From Bacteroidota bacterium (GTDB taxonomy: Bacteria; Bacteroidota; Bacteroidia; Bacteroidales; UBA4417): a stretch of DNA of 9,184 nt. The position numbers were made by a program, and so were the translations under genes. Location: assembly GCA_020048595.1 (NCBI GenBank), contig JAIFMH010000106.1, forward strand, positions 1-9,184. The letters are read 5' to 3'. Of the stretch, positions 1 through 6,442 are shown piece by piece (positions within the stretch are counted from its first letter, which is position 1; the number at the start of each line of letters is the position of its first letter). The notes below the pieces were generated by a model. It was not told where the DNA came from. It worked only from the letters and a program-made list of their open reading frames with translations, and did no database searches.

Positions 1-75
1 GCCATCCGCTTCAGGCAGGTTCCTCTTTTCGGCCATTTATTGGCATGGATCGTTTTACGTAAAAAAGTTCAGTAA
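1..75 (+). CDS. 3' end of a gene truncated by the window edge, product unknown
   Basis: Frame 1 is open from the first base and ends at TAA 73-75, giving 24 residues (AIRFRQVPLFGHLLAWIVLR, then KKVQ). The tail has a hydrophobic stretch (about residues 8-19) followed by a basic end, which resembles the C-terminus of an inner-membrane protein. GC content here is higher than in the following 250 bases, which fits coding sequence. No family can be named from so short a piece, and an open run of 25 codons can occur by chance, so confidence is low. Confidence 0.35.
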   Translation, partial: AIRFRQVPLFGHLLAWIVLRKKVQ

Positions 76-180
76 AAGAAAGAACAATGTCCTCTTTTTA
101 AAGTATTTAAATCAGTAAAAGGCAGTTAATCAAGAACAAACAGGATGTGGACATACGAATGCACCTTGATTTAAACACAT

Positions 181-212
181 ATTGCTTTTTAATCATGCTT
201 TGATTAAATTTG
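181..212 (+). promoter_or_regulatory. Bacteroidota-type promoter candidate for the lipoprotein gene
   Basis: TAAATTTG at 205-212 matches the Bacteroidota -7 consensus TAnnTTTG exactly. ATTG at 181-184 is a partial -33 element (TTTG), 20 bases upstream. Transcription would begin near 218 and leave a leader of about 115 nt before the ATG at 333. No other consensus -7 box was seen in 76-332, and the rest of that stretch is AT-rich with no gene found. Confidence 0.5.
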
Positions 213-332
213 TACTTAACAACACAACAACTGATACTTATGTTCCAGACTTCACTAATTTTATTTGCTCAAAAAGTATTGCATTTGATCTCAACCTGTA
301 CATTAATCAACCCTTATAAATAATTAATCATT

Positions 333-794
333 ATGAAAACAAAGAAGTTGATGGTTTTTCTCTCATCATTTATCCTGCTCCTTTTTGTTGCGTGTAAAAA
401 TGACAATAATGAAGAAGAAACTGTTGGAGCTAGTTATTTAGATACTCTCATTGTACCCCATTCATTGAAAGGATATGAACTTTATAGCTGGCCGGAAGGA
501 AATAAGTGGTATTTCTCAATTCTGGTTGGGACTAACAGAATTAAGACCTATAATGAGGTAATTTCGAGCATACCATCAGAAATAAATTTAATTACAGTTG
601 TTGGAATTGATACGTTGAAACTAGCACTGGCCAGGTTTCCCGAAAATGAATATATTACCTGGATTGGCCAAGGCTGGTTGCAGAATACATGGGGCGGCAA
701 TTACGGCAATCTGCAATTGCCTCCGCAGAATTTTATTGCAGATATAACACAATTCTGCAATCAGAAAAAATTGAATCTGCAGGTTACCGATTAA
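333..794 (+). CDS. small lipoprotein of unknown function
   Basis: The protein has 153 residues. It begins with a lipoprotein signal: basic MKTKK, a hydrophobic core at about 6-18, and the lipobox-like sequence LFVAC with Cys21 as the expected lipidated residue. The next residues (KNDNNEEE) are acidic, like the Bacteroidota signal that sends lipoproteins to the outer-membrane surface, so surface exposure is plausible. The mature part is about 130 residues and rich in aromatic residues, with a Trp/Gly-rich segment at about 107-130 (WIGQGW, WGGNYGN) that may be the conserved core. It contains only one further Cys (142). I do not recognise the family. No Shine-Dalgarno sequence precedes the ATG, as is usual in this phylum. 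The methyltransferase gene lies 104 bases downstream on the same strand and no clear terminator separates them, so they may be cotranscribed. Confidence 0.8.
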   Translation: MKTKKLMVFLSSFILLLFVACKNDNNEEETVGASYLDTLIVPHSLKGYELYSWPEGNKWYFSILVGTNRIKTYNEVISSIPSEINLITVVGIDTLKLALARFPENEYITWIGQGWLQNTWGGNYGNLQLPPQNFIADITQFCNQKKLNLQVTD

Positions 795-898
795 CATATG
801 CCTGATTTTCGATTATTGCAAATTGATGTTGATATTGAAGTTATGGCAATTCTGTACTCATTATTGATTTTTTCTGAATACCAGGAACATATGTTGAA

Positions 899-1447
899 AT
901 GGAAAAACTGATGCTATTTGGAATTCTGAGTTTCCCTTTGATTCTGATATCCTGGCGGACTTTATTCAATTTAAGAAGCCATGGATTTTACCGGTTTTTT
1001 AGTTGGGAATGTATAATCTGGCTTTTTGCATCCAATTACAAATTCTGGTTTCATGATCCGTTTAGTATCACGCAGATTATGTCTTGGATTTTTCTGTTCT
1101 GGTCGGTTTATGAAGTTATTGCCGGAGTGATACTGCTGAAAAAAGCTGGAAAACCGAAAAATGACCGAAACGGGCAAATGCTTTATCCGTTTGAAAAAAC
1201 ATCAGCGTTGGTTGATCATGGTATTTTCAGGTATATTAGACATCCTCTTTATTCCTCTTTACTATTTTTAACATGGGGTATATTCCTGAAAAATCCAACA
1301 GTTCTGCTTTTTCTTACAGCTGTGCTGTCATCAGTAATGCTATATTTTACAGCCATATTTGATGAAAAGGAATGCGTTGAATACTTTGGTGAAAAGTATA
1401 AAGAATACATGAAACGAAGTAAAAGATTTATCCCGTTTATAGTATAA
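899..1447 (+). CDS. membrane methyltransferase, isoprenylcysteine/phospholipid methyltransferase-like
   Basis: This 182-residue integral membrane protein is the usual size for bacterial members of the isoprenylcysteine carboxyl methyltransferase/PEMT superfamily. Hydrophobic segments lie at about 3-18, 36-50, 58-80 and 117-154. The C-terminal half carries the family signature: HGIFRYIRHPLYSS (107-120, with Arg-His-Pro at 114-116), then an acidic and aromatic segment (DEKECVEYFGEKYKEY, 155-170) and a closing FIPF. In characterised relatives these elements bind S-adenosylmethionine at the cytoplasmic membrane face. The methyl acceptor cannot be deduced: a lipid or other small membrane molecule is likelier than a prenylated protein in bacteria. 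The ATG at 899 is the only ATG in this frame after an in-frame TGA at 875-877. The neighbouring lipoprotein does not clarify its role. Confidence 0.85.
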   Translation: MEKLMLFGILSFPLILISWRTLFNLRSHGFYRFFSWECIIWLFASNYKFWFHDPFSITQIMSWIFLFWSVYEVIAGVILLKKAGKPKNDRNGQMLYPFEKTSALVDHGIFRYIRHPLYSSLLFLTWGIFLKNPTVLLFLTAVLSSVMLYFTAIFDEKECVEYFGEKYKEYMKRSKRFIPFIV

Positions 1448-1464
1448 TTCCCCTTATTTATCAT

Positions 1465-1528
1465 GTCTGTTAACCAAACGGACTAACTTATCCAGGAGCT
1501 AAATAGTTTTAGTTGATAACAAAAACTA
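1465..1528. terminator. possible weak bidirectional terminator region between convergent genes
   Basis: The genes ending at 1447 (+) and 1533 (-) converge on 85 bases. Two hairpins can form here: a 7-bp stem with one G-T pair at 1465-1471/1477-1483, and an AT-only 7-bp stem TAGTTTT/AAAACTA at 1504-1510/1522-1528. Neither is followed by a strong U-run, so function is inferred mainly from position. Confidence 0.28.
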
Positions 1529-1532
1529 CCTC

Positions 1533-2774
1533 CTAATTTTTTATAAAAGCTGCCCGCGAAACCAATTTACCAGCACTGTTACAGATGGTTAAGCTGTATA
1601 TTCCACATTTTAATTTTGACGTATCGAATGAATTTTGATTCCCGTTACCGAAGGAGAATTTCTCTTCAGCAACTTTCCTTCCTATTTCATCAAAAACCCT
1701 GATGATAAAAACACCATGCTGATCCGGCTGAACAAATTTAAAGTTCACCATTCCGGAAACAGGATTCGGGAAAACCAATAATCCCGGGGTAAAGCTTATC
1801 CTATCCCTGATGCCGGTAAAAATGTGGTAAACCAGGGTATCCTGTAAGTAAAAGCTCCTGTTTCCGGCTTCATCAACAGCCCTGATATTAATAAAATACC
1901 TTTTCATATCCACAAGTGATGAAGCGGGAACTGAAAAAGTTACGGAATCGAGAGTAACATTCGGAGAATGAGTGAAATCGCTTGTTGAAAGGAGAGAACT
2001 GACCTCCCCGTTTTCGTCCTCAAAATAGTATTCGAACGAAGTAATATTCAGTGGGTCAGCATTAAGATTAAAAAATGTGCCACCCGAAACTGGTGTCCAG
2101 GTTCCGCTTTTTGATTTTGCGGCAGCATAAAAATAATGGATTCCCTTTGATAATGTACCAAGTTCAAGTCCAATATCCATACTTACCTTTGTTGATGGTT
2201 CGGGAAACGCCCTATATATCCATGCTTCTGATCCGGCCTGATCAGCGATACAATACCTGAATCCCACTATTGTATCCAGTGGGCAGGTTATCAGGAATGC
2301 TTTCGGTGTAAGTGGCGACTTTTCACCGGCCGCATCTCTAGCCTGGAAAAAGACCTGGTGAAATCCGGGAGATAAACTGATAAGAGGAACATCAACATCC
2401 ATACTTACATTTGTTGCCGGTGATGGAAAAGTTTTGTATATCCATGCGCTGGCATCAGTTTGCGCATCAATGCAATAACTGTATCCAACAACCATTTCAT
2501 GCGGATTGAGTTTTATAAAAGCTTTTGGTGCAGTAACTGACCAACCCTTAACAGCGTCTTTAACCCGAAAATAAACCTGGTGAAATCCCGAGGATAAACC
2601 GGAGACGGGCAGATCTGCGGTAATCAGCACATCACCGGTGTTTGCCGGCACTGTTAAAGATGTACCCTGTCCGAAAGCTACAGCGGCGTTATCAAAAAAA
2701 TATTCCGCCTTAACTACCTGTGGCAGCGATTTTAATGAAAGCCAAAGTAACAAAAGAATGATAGTCGGTCGCAT
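1533..2774 (-). CDS. T9SS type A sorting domain protein with four tandem ~75-residue repeats
   Basis: The protein has 413 residues with an N-terminal signal peptide (hydrophobic core at about 4-17). Residues 20-314 hold four tandem copies of a module of about 75 residues: roughly 20-88, 95-162, 169-236 and a divergent copy at 244-314. Each starts with a V/I-x-x-x-Y strand (VVKAEYFFD, VVGYSYCID, IVGFRYCIA, ITSFEYYFE) and the first two contain LS-x-GFHQV-x-F followed by a D-A motif, a beta-sandwich-like pattern. Residues 328-413 form a type A T9SS C-terminal domain, recognisable from VFPNP (334-338), VFDEIGRKV (360-368), KCGIYSL (389-395) and the closing lysine-rich strand. Such domains direct export through the outer membrane and are normally removed or used for surface attachment. 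The start codon lies 2 bases after the stop of the beta-helix gene, so the two are almost certainly cotranscribed and possibly translationally coupled. Binding target and function are unknown. Confidence 0.9.
   Translation of the reverse strand: MRPTIILLLLWLSLKSLPQVVKAEYFFDNAAVAFGQGTSLTVPANTGDVLITADLPVSGLSSGFHQVYFRVKDAVKGWSVTAPKAFIKLNPHEMVVGYSYCIDAQTDASAWIYKTFPSPATNVSMDVDVPLISLSPGFHQVFFQARDAAGEKSPLTPKAFLITCPLDTIVGFRYCIADQAGSEAWIYRAFPEPSTKVSMDIGLELGTLSKGIHYFYAAAKSKSGTWTPVSGGTFFNLNADPLNITSFEYYFEDENGEVSSLLSTSDFTHSPNVTLDSVTFSVPASSLVDMKRYFINIRAVDEAGNRSFYLQDTLVYHIFTGIRDRISFTPGLLVFPNPVSGMVNFKFVQPDQHGVFIIRVFDEIGRKVAEEKFSFGNGNQNSFDTSKLKCGIYSLTICNSAGKLVSRAAFIKN
1833..2717 (-). repeat. four tandem protein-coding repeats inside the T9SS gene
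   Basis: By residue mapping the copies lie at about 2717-2511, 2492-2289, 2270-2067 and 2045-1833, with a period near 224 bases. Copies 2 and 3 are the most alike: both contain AWIY-x-x-FP-x-P-x-T-x-VSMD, and their DNA still aligns around the conserved TATCCATGC stretches (about 2216 and 2440). Copy 4 is clearly diverged. This suggests duplication within the gene, with the middle copies youngest or homogenised. Confidence 0.72.
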
Positions 2775-2776
2775 GG

Positions 2777-3772
2777 CTAGTAGCTTTTAACCTTAATCGT
2801 TACCGGAAGCTTATTATCCGTAGTAGAATAACTGCTTACGTTTAGCTCATAAATAACGGGACCTGCCGGCACACCCGATAAAATGTAAGGCTGAGGTCCG
2901 CCATAAGCTCCGCAGTTGATTCCGCCTTCTCCTGCTGCTATTGCAAGACTACCATCTTTGAGTTGCCATTTACGATCTTTACTTTCAGTTAGTGATCCAA
3001 TAAACAATAAACTTTCAGCCACATTAGCCTTGTTATGATTTTGTGTTCCAAAATGATCAGTTAAAGAGATATTATAGCTGACATCCGGATCAGGCAGCAT
3101 GGGCAGCGAAACATTACTTTTCCCTGTAAAAAACAAAATATTATTCTTCATATCAAATCCGGTAGGTATAGTAATCCAATCCACAGTAAATACATTATTC
3201 AGAAGAACACCGGTGCTGCCTTCCTGGAAAGAAACAGGTACCATGATTATGTTGTTTGTTAATACAAAATTGGTTACTATTGATCCATACAAGGAATTTC
3301 CAATGCCTTCCATATAGCACTCAGTTACTGTAATATTTTCAGCAAATATCTGTAGCCCATACAGTAACCTACACCTCCTGACTGTAATGTTGTTATCATT
3401 TAGATAAAAAGTATACGTACTTTCAATACTCATAAGCAGAGAACCGGCCGACCCATTATCGAAATGAATTTCAGAAGCAATTGTTGCAGGTAGTTTATTG
3501 GCCGATATTCCAGGATTTTCATCCAGGAAATATCCCGGGCCTTTAATAACAAGTTGCTTAGTACAGTTAAAACTTCCAGTATATGCCAGGGATGAGCCAT
3601 CTATCATTATGGTATCTCCATTATAAGCCGCATCGTGCGCAGCCTGAAAAGCGGAATAAATTTTTGCTGCGGGATTGTTAGCAAGCTTGTTATTTACCCG
3701 GAAAGTGCCGGCTGTAAGTGAAACAGAAAATAAGCCGCAAAGGAACATGGAAAGAAGGATGCTTTTTTTCAT
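2777..3772 (-). CDS. secreted right-handed beta-helix repeat protein
   Basis: The protein has 331 residues. A signal peptide (MKKS, then a hydrophobic stretch to about residue 20, with likely cleavage near LTA-G) is followed by an opening typical of bacterial pectate-lyase-like beta-helix proteins: residues 38-57 (IYSAFQAAHDAAYNGDTIMI) are the usual first rung. Residues about 72-235 show recurring short strand-turn units with Asn ladders (NDNNITVRRC, ENITVTECYM, LTNNIIM, LLNNVF, MKNNILF), as expected for stacked rungs. The C-terminal part has the conserved block WQLKDGSLAIAAGEGGINCG and then AYGG (269-292). No catalytic residues for a lyase or hydrolase can be assigned, so it may bind a polysaccharide or be structural. 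It lacks a T9SS sorting domain of its own, whereas the gene 2 bases downstream has one. Paired beta-helix and repeat/T9SS genes are, to my recollection, recurrent in Bacteroidota. The partner relationship is inferred. Confidence 0.85.
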   Translation of the reverse strand: MKKSILLSMFLCGLFSVSLTAGTFRVNNKLANNPAAKIYSAFQAAHDAAYNGDTIMIDGSSLAYTGSFNCTKQLVIKGPGYFLDENPGISANKLPATIASEIHFDNGSAGSLLMSIESTYTFYLNDNNITVRRCRLLYGLQIFAENITVTECYMEGIGNSLYGSIVTNFVLTNNIIMVPVSFQEGSTGVLLNNVFTVDWITIPTGFDMKNNILFFTGKSNVSLPMLPDPDVSYNISLTDHFGTQNHNKANVAESLLFIGSLTESKDRKWQLKDGSLAIAAGEGGINCGAYGGPQPYILSGVPAGPVIYELNVSSYSTTDNKLPVTIKVKSY

Positions 3773-3819
3773 GACGCTGGATTTTTAGATTGATTTCTTA
3801 ATATTGTTTAGTATATCGA

Positions 3820-3848
3820 AGTCAAGCCATCTTTAAGCCATAGTCAAG
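3820..3848. repeat. two nested, helically phased direct repeats upstream of the beta-helix gene
   Basis: AGTCAAG occurs at 3820-3826 and 3842-3848 (22 bases apart), and AAGCCAT at 3824-3830 and 3835-3841 (11 bases apart). Both spacings are whole helical turns. The cluster lies 48-76 bases upstream of the start codon at 3772, a plausible place for a regulator to bind. A regulatory role is inferred from spacing and position only. Confidence 0.35.
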
Positions 3849-4198
3849 ACAAGAAATGGTTAAGGGATTGGAATAAAAAAGATGGGAGTTGGTTTATAGT
3901 TAACTCATTTACATGCCGATCAAAAGTAGCAATCAGACCAGACTGCATACTGGCAGAAACCAATAGGATAAGTCTTTTCACGGCACTTTATATTGAGGTA
4001 TAAATAATGCAGTACCAGAATACTATAGATGTGGTATCAGTATAACCTACATAGTAAAATTACATATATTTTACGCATTTTCAAAGTATAGTTTAAAATA
4101 AATTTAGCCTGGCTATAAATTTCGGCTGATAAAATAAAGAGGTGTAATATTTTTTTAAGCTTTGTAAATTCTGGAAAAACCATACAATCAGCAACCAG

Positions 4199-4247
4199 TG
4201 CGTTATTCGAAAACTAAACGGCTAAAGACTATTTTACTAATAACGCA
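4199..4247. repeat. 9-bp perfect inverted repeat with 31-base interior
   Basis: TGCGTTATT at 4199-4207 is the exact reverse complement of AATAACGCA at 4239-4247. No U-run follows on either strand, so it is unlikely to be an intrinsic terminator. It could be a regulatory site, a small mobile-element remnant, or chance. Confidence 0.4.
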
Positions 4248-4475
4248 TCTCATATCACATCAGTGTTTACTCATTTACTATGTGCATGGGATAATTGCTG
4301 TTGGGAGAAATTAATACAGCTGTTATTAATATTTCATCACTCAATTAAACGCGTTCAGAATGAATTACGGAAAACAATATTTACATTCAGAACAATCAGT
4401 GCAAGATGGTTGATATGTATTTTTTAATACCAACCCTGTTTCAGCATCTCAATATTTCGCATTGCTTGAGGCTAA

Positions 4476-4934
4476 TTATTTCTTCTTATGTCTGAAATCC
4501 CAGGGAGAAACCGGGTCGGTCTGTTTCCACAAACCAACTTTATTAGCACGGGCATCAACTTCGAGTTGCGCTAATTCGGCATTATCATTAAATTCGGCAT
4601 AATGCCATGCCAATCCCAACCGGATAAGTTCTTTATTTAAACATAAGGTATCCACATAAACATATGCCAGGGTCCGGCCATACCCGTCAACACCTACCTT
4701 TTCGACCCGTACGCGCTTTTTAAAACAAAGAACCACGGTTGCCAGTTTTGCACTATCACCATACTCCTGCTGTAACTCAGGGCAATCAATACCCTCTAAC
4801 CGCACTTTTAATTGCGTATTATTATCGAGTAATAACACAATTGAATCCCCACTGGTAACCCCTATAACTTTAGCTTTAAATGAATCATCTACAGATACCA
4901 GTACAAAAAGAATAAGTATTAATAAAGTTTTCAT
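4476..4934 (-). CDS. exported thermonuclease-like (staphylococcal nuclease family) protein
   Basis: The protein has 152 residues: an N-terminal hydrophobic signal (about 3-14) and then a complete staphylococcal nuclease (SNase, OB-fold) domain at about 20-147. The active-site residues align with those of S. aureus nuclease: Asp30 in SGDSI (calcium ligand, nuclease D21), Arg45 (R35), Asp50 in GIDCPE (D40), Glu53 (E43) and Arg87 in YGRTLAYVY (R87). The position of nuclease D19 is Ser28, a common variation. It is therefore expected to be a calcium-dependent enzyme cleaving DNA or RNA outside the cytoplasm. There is no lipobox, so it is probably released into the periplasm or medium. The upstream gene on the same strand, 274 bases away, encodes a lipoprotein with a Cys/His motif. 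I recall a similar motif at the end of some Bacteroidota SNase proteins, but this SNase lacks it. A shared transcript is possible but not shown. Confidence 0.93.
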   Translation of the reverse strand: MKTLLILILFVLVSVDDSFKAKVIGVTSGDSIVLLLDNNTQLKVRLEGIDCPELQQEYGDSAKLATVVLCFKKRVRVEKVGVDGYGRTLAYVYVDTLCLNKELIRLGLAWHYAEFNDNAELAQLEVDARANKVGLWKQTDPVSPWDFRHKKK

Positions 4935-4966
4935 ACGCTATTATTTAGTATTACTGATCATACGAT

Positions 4967-4982
4967 CCCGATAGTTTTCGGG
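4967..4982. repeat. short palindrome in the leader of the nuclease gene
   Basis: CCCGA at 4967-4971 pairs with TCGGG at 4978-4982 around a 6-base loop, 33-48 bases upstream of the nuclease ATG. On the - strand it would form a compact GC-rich hairpin in the messenger leader. It resembles the small CCCGATAG...CGGG palindromes I recall as scattered in Bacteroidota intergenic DNA, which cannot be confirmed from one window. The rest of 4935-5208 shows no gene. Confidence 0.3.
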
Positions 4983-5208
4983 TCCGCCATTCAATTCAAT
5001 TCCCTATGCAATAAACTGCCGGAATGGGCAATTTCTTCCGGGCTAGTGATTTATTATTCGTTGTATGTTTCCGGATGATAATAAGAAAGTCAAAATTTAT
5101 ATACCATAATCTTAATTTTCCGGAAAGCGTCAATTACTCATTGTTAAAAAGATGTTTTAAACACTGCGACCAATTACTTATTCGCAGATTAAAAACCTTC
5201 ATTAAAAG

Positions 5209-5640
5209 TTACTTCACAGGATCGCCCGAACCACTGACTGCAGGTTCAGCTTTTTTCTCCGGGCTGTCGGGCTCATATGTTTTTTTATGTTGCCAGCAAT
5301 ATTTTGATCCTTTCAAAGCTGGCCTGCTGCATCTGCTTCCTGAATTTGTAATGGCAAGGCATTGCCAATCAGGAACTGCTTTTACAGTAACTTTAGCTGC
5401 AGGCGCGGATACCGGTTTTTCCTTTAGTGATTGTTTCAACTGGCTGAATCCAATCAATTCATTCTCAATCCAGGTGAATTCCTCTTCCATCATTTTATTT
5501 TGTTCACTTAATTCATCAACTTTAGATGATAAGGAATCTACTTTGTATGACAACTCTTTTATTTCGTTACTCATTTTCGATTGAGCGCACGAACTTAAAA
5601 TAAAGAGAGCTATCATTGAAATTATAGATATATTTCTCAT
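5209..5640 (-). CDS. lipoprotein with coiled coil and Cys/His putative zinc motif
   Basis: The protein has 143 residues. A lipoprotein signal ends in the lipobox ILSSC with Cys18 as lipidation site. Residues about 24-62 have heptad spacing (IKELSYKVDSLSSKVDEL), a coiled coil that suggests oligomerisation. A Pro/Ala/Lys-rich linker (75-90) leads to a compact motif: Cys94, Cys104, Cys115 and His118 in the pattern C-x9-C-x10-C-x2-H, with SGSRC and GSKYCWQH. This resembles the small Cys/His motif of Bacteroidota and phage proteins of the DUF5763 type (name from memory). Four-ligand zinc binding is likely but not proven, and nucleic-acid binding is possible. The tail (121-143) is charged and looks disordered. 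The nuclease gene lies directly downstream on the same strand. The antisense reading frame over this gene (5024-5584 on the + strand) shows no family features and is taken as a shadow. Confidence 0.86.
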   Translation of the reverse strand: MRNISIISMIALFILSSCAQSKMSNEIKELSYKVDSLSSKVDELSEQNKMMEEEFTWIENELIGFSQLKQSLKEKPVSAPAAKVTVKAVPDWQCLAITNSGSRCSRPALKGSKYCWQHKKTYEPDSPEKKAEPAVSGSGDPVK

Positions 5641-6047
5641 AACATGTTTGTTTGACGTTTATAAAAGTAAGGAATAATTCAAATCATTTTGTTGAAAAAT
5701 TTAATATATAAACCCATTTTTTGATAATTAGTTTTATTCCCGGAAACAAAAAAGATAAAAATATGGCACATACATATATTGATCTTTTAGTTCCTTTTTC
5801 ATACTTTGCCTAGCATTTAACTTAATTTTCAAGGATTCTATTACTGTATACCGGCATACTTTTTATCAGAGTAATATTAGAAAAATATAAATATTACTAC
5901 ATACAATATTAAATAAAAAATGTATATCCGGGATACTTGTCAAAATTGCAACGATAAACACCAGTTTCTGGAATGAATATACGCACTTACCATTAACGAA
6001 TGAAACATATAAGCAGTAGGAGTGATATACTATTTTATTTATACCCT

Positions 6048-6438
6048 TCACATTTTGACCTCCTGAAAATCCTTAAAAGAAGAGTTTGCGTAAGTTGCGC
6101 CTCCCAATATTCTGCTGCTGATCCAACCACGAATAAAAGTCTCCGTTGAAAGCATTGCGAAGCCTAAGCATTGAGTGATTTAAAAGAAATCAGCAAAATA
6201 TGTTACCGGCACTTCACTCCTGATCAGTATTCAGTTTAAAAACTGGCAAAAGAAATGGTTTTCCTAATACTCCAGGACCCGACATGATCATCAAATTCCG
6301 GGAGGAGTTAACGCCCCAGGCAAAAATCAAGTTGGCTTTCAAACGAGATAAAACAGAATATACAATAGTGAAATGATGTAACAATAAACTGTAATTGTGT
6401 AAGAATTCACTTTCAGAGTGAACGTAATTTTGTGGTAA
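6048..6438 (-). pseudogene. possible decayed coding remnant
   Basis: Two - strand open frames without a convincing start codon follow one another. The first spans 6438-6214 (74 codons between stops) and its end reads like real protein (SGPGVLGKPFLLPVF). The second spans 6179-6048 (43 codons) and contains FIRGWISSRILGGATYANSS. The + strand over 6224-6376 is also open and contains a 30-codon ATG frame (6284-6376), so the coding strand is uncertain. The block from about 6060 to 6345 has clearly more GC than the AT-rich DNA on its left. I read this as a possible remnant of a gene or dispersed repeat. I cannot name a family, and chance open frames are not excluded. Confidence 0.2.
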
Positions 6439-6442
6439 TTAC
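6406..6442 (+). promoter_or_regulatory. -7 promoter box overlapped by two adjacent palindromes
   Basis: TAATTTTG at 6425-6432 matches the Bacteroidota -7 consensus TAnnTTTG. Immediately upstream is the inverted repeat TTCACT-TTCAG-AGTGAA (6406-6422). A second one, GTAATT-TTGTGGT-AATTAC (6424-6442), overlaps the box and the expected start point near 6439. No good -33 element is present at about 20 bases; the nearest TTG is at 6395-6397. A weak -33 element and operator-like palindromes would fit a regulated promoter. The regulator is unknown; the AraC-type protein encoded downstream is a candidate only by proximity. Confidence 0.5.

Larger units (their letters stand above)
3773..4475. other. 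703-base intergenic region, no gene found
   Basis: This stretch lies upstream of the beta-helix gene and downstream of the nuclease gene, both on the - strand. It is AT-rich with frequent stops in all frames. It contains phased direct repeats (3820-3848), an inverted repeat (4199-4247) and CAAAAGTA at 3921-3928, which reads TACTTTTG on the - strand and matches the TAnnTTTG -7 consensus. That box would give the beta-helix gene a leader of about 140 nt, but no -33 element is found at the normal distance. An imperfect palindrome centred on AGCCTGGCT lies at about 4098-4121. No terminator with a clear U-run was found for the nuclease gene. Confidence 0.5.

Noticed and set aside
971..1464. two - strand frames (68 and 71 codons) opposite the methyltransferase gene
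   Set aside because: The + strand carries conserved methyltransferase motifs throughout; these frames are shadows.
2075..3317. two + strand frames (2075-2260 and 3099-3317) opposite the T9SS and beta-helix genes
   Set aside because: Both lie antisense to genes with strong domain evidence and have no features of their own.
3820..3848. CRISPR-like or tandem satellite array
   Set aside because: There are only two copies of each 7-base unit and no repeat-spacer regularity; a protein-binding site is the simpler reading.
4199..4247. integron attC site
   Set aside because: Although the ends GCGTTATT/AATAACGC superficially recall attC arms, the conserved GTTRRRY core and inner boxes are missing and no integrase or cassette gene is nearby.
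5024..5584. 186-codon + strand frame opposite the Cys/His lipoprotein gene
   Set aside because: Most of it is antisense to the well-supported lipoprotein gene at 5209-5640. Its product is Ser/Phe/Cys-rich with no recognisable domain or signal, as expected of a shadow frame.
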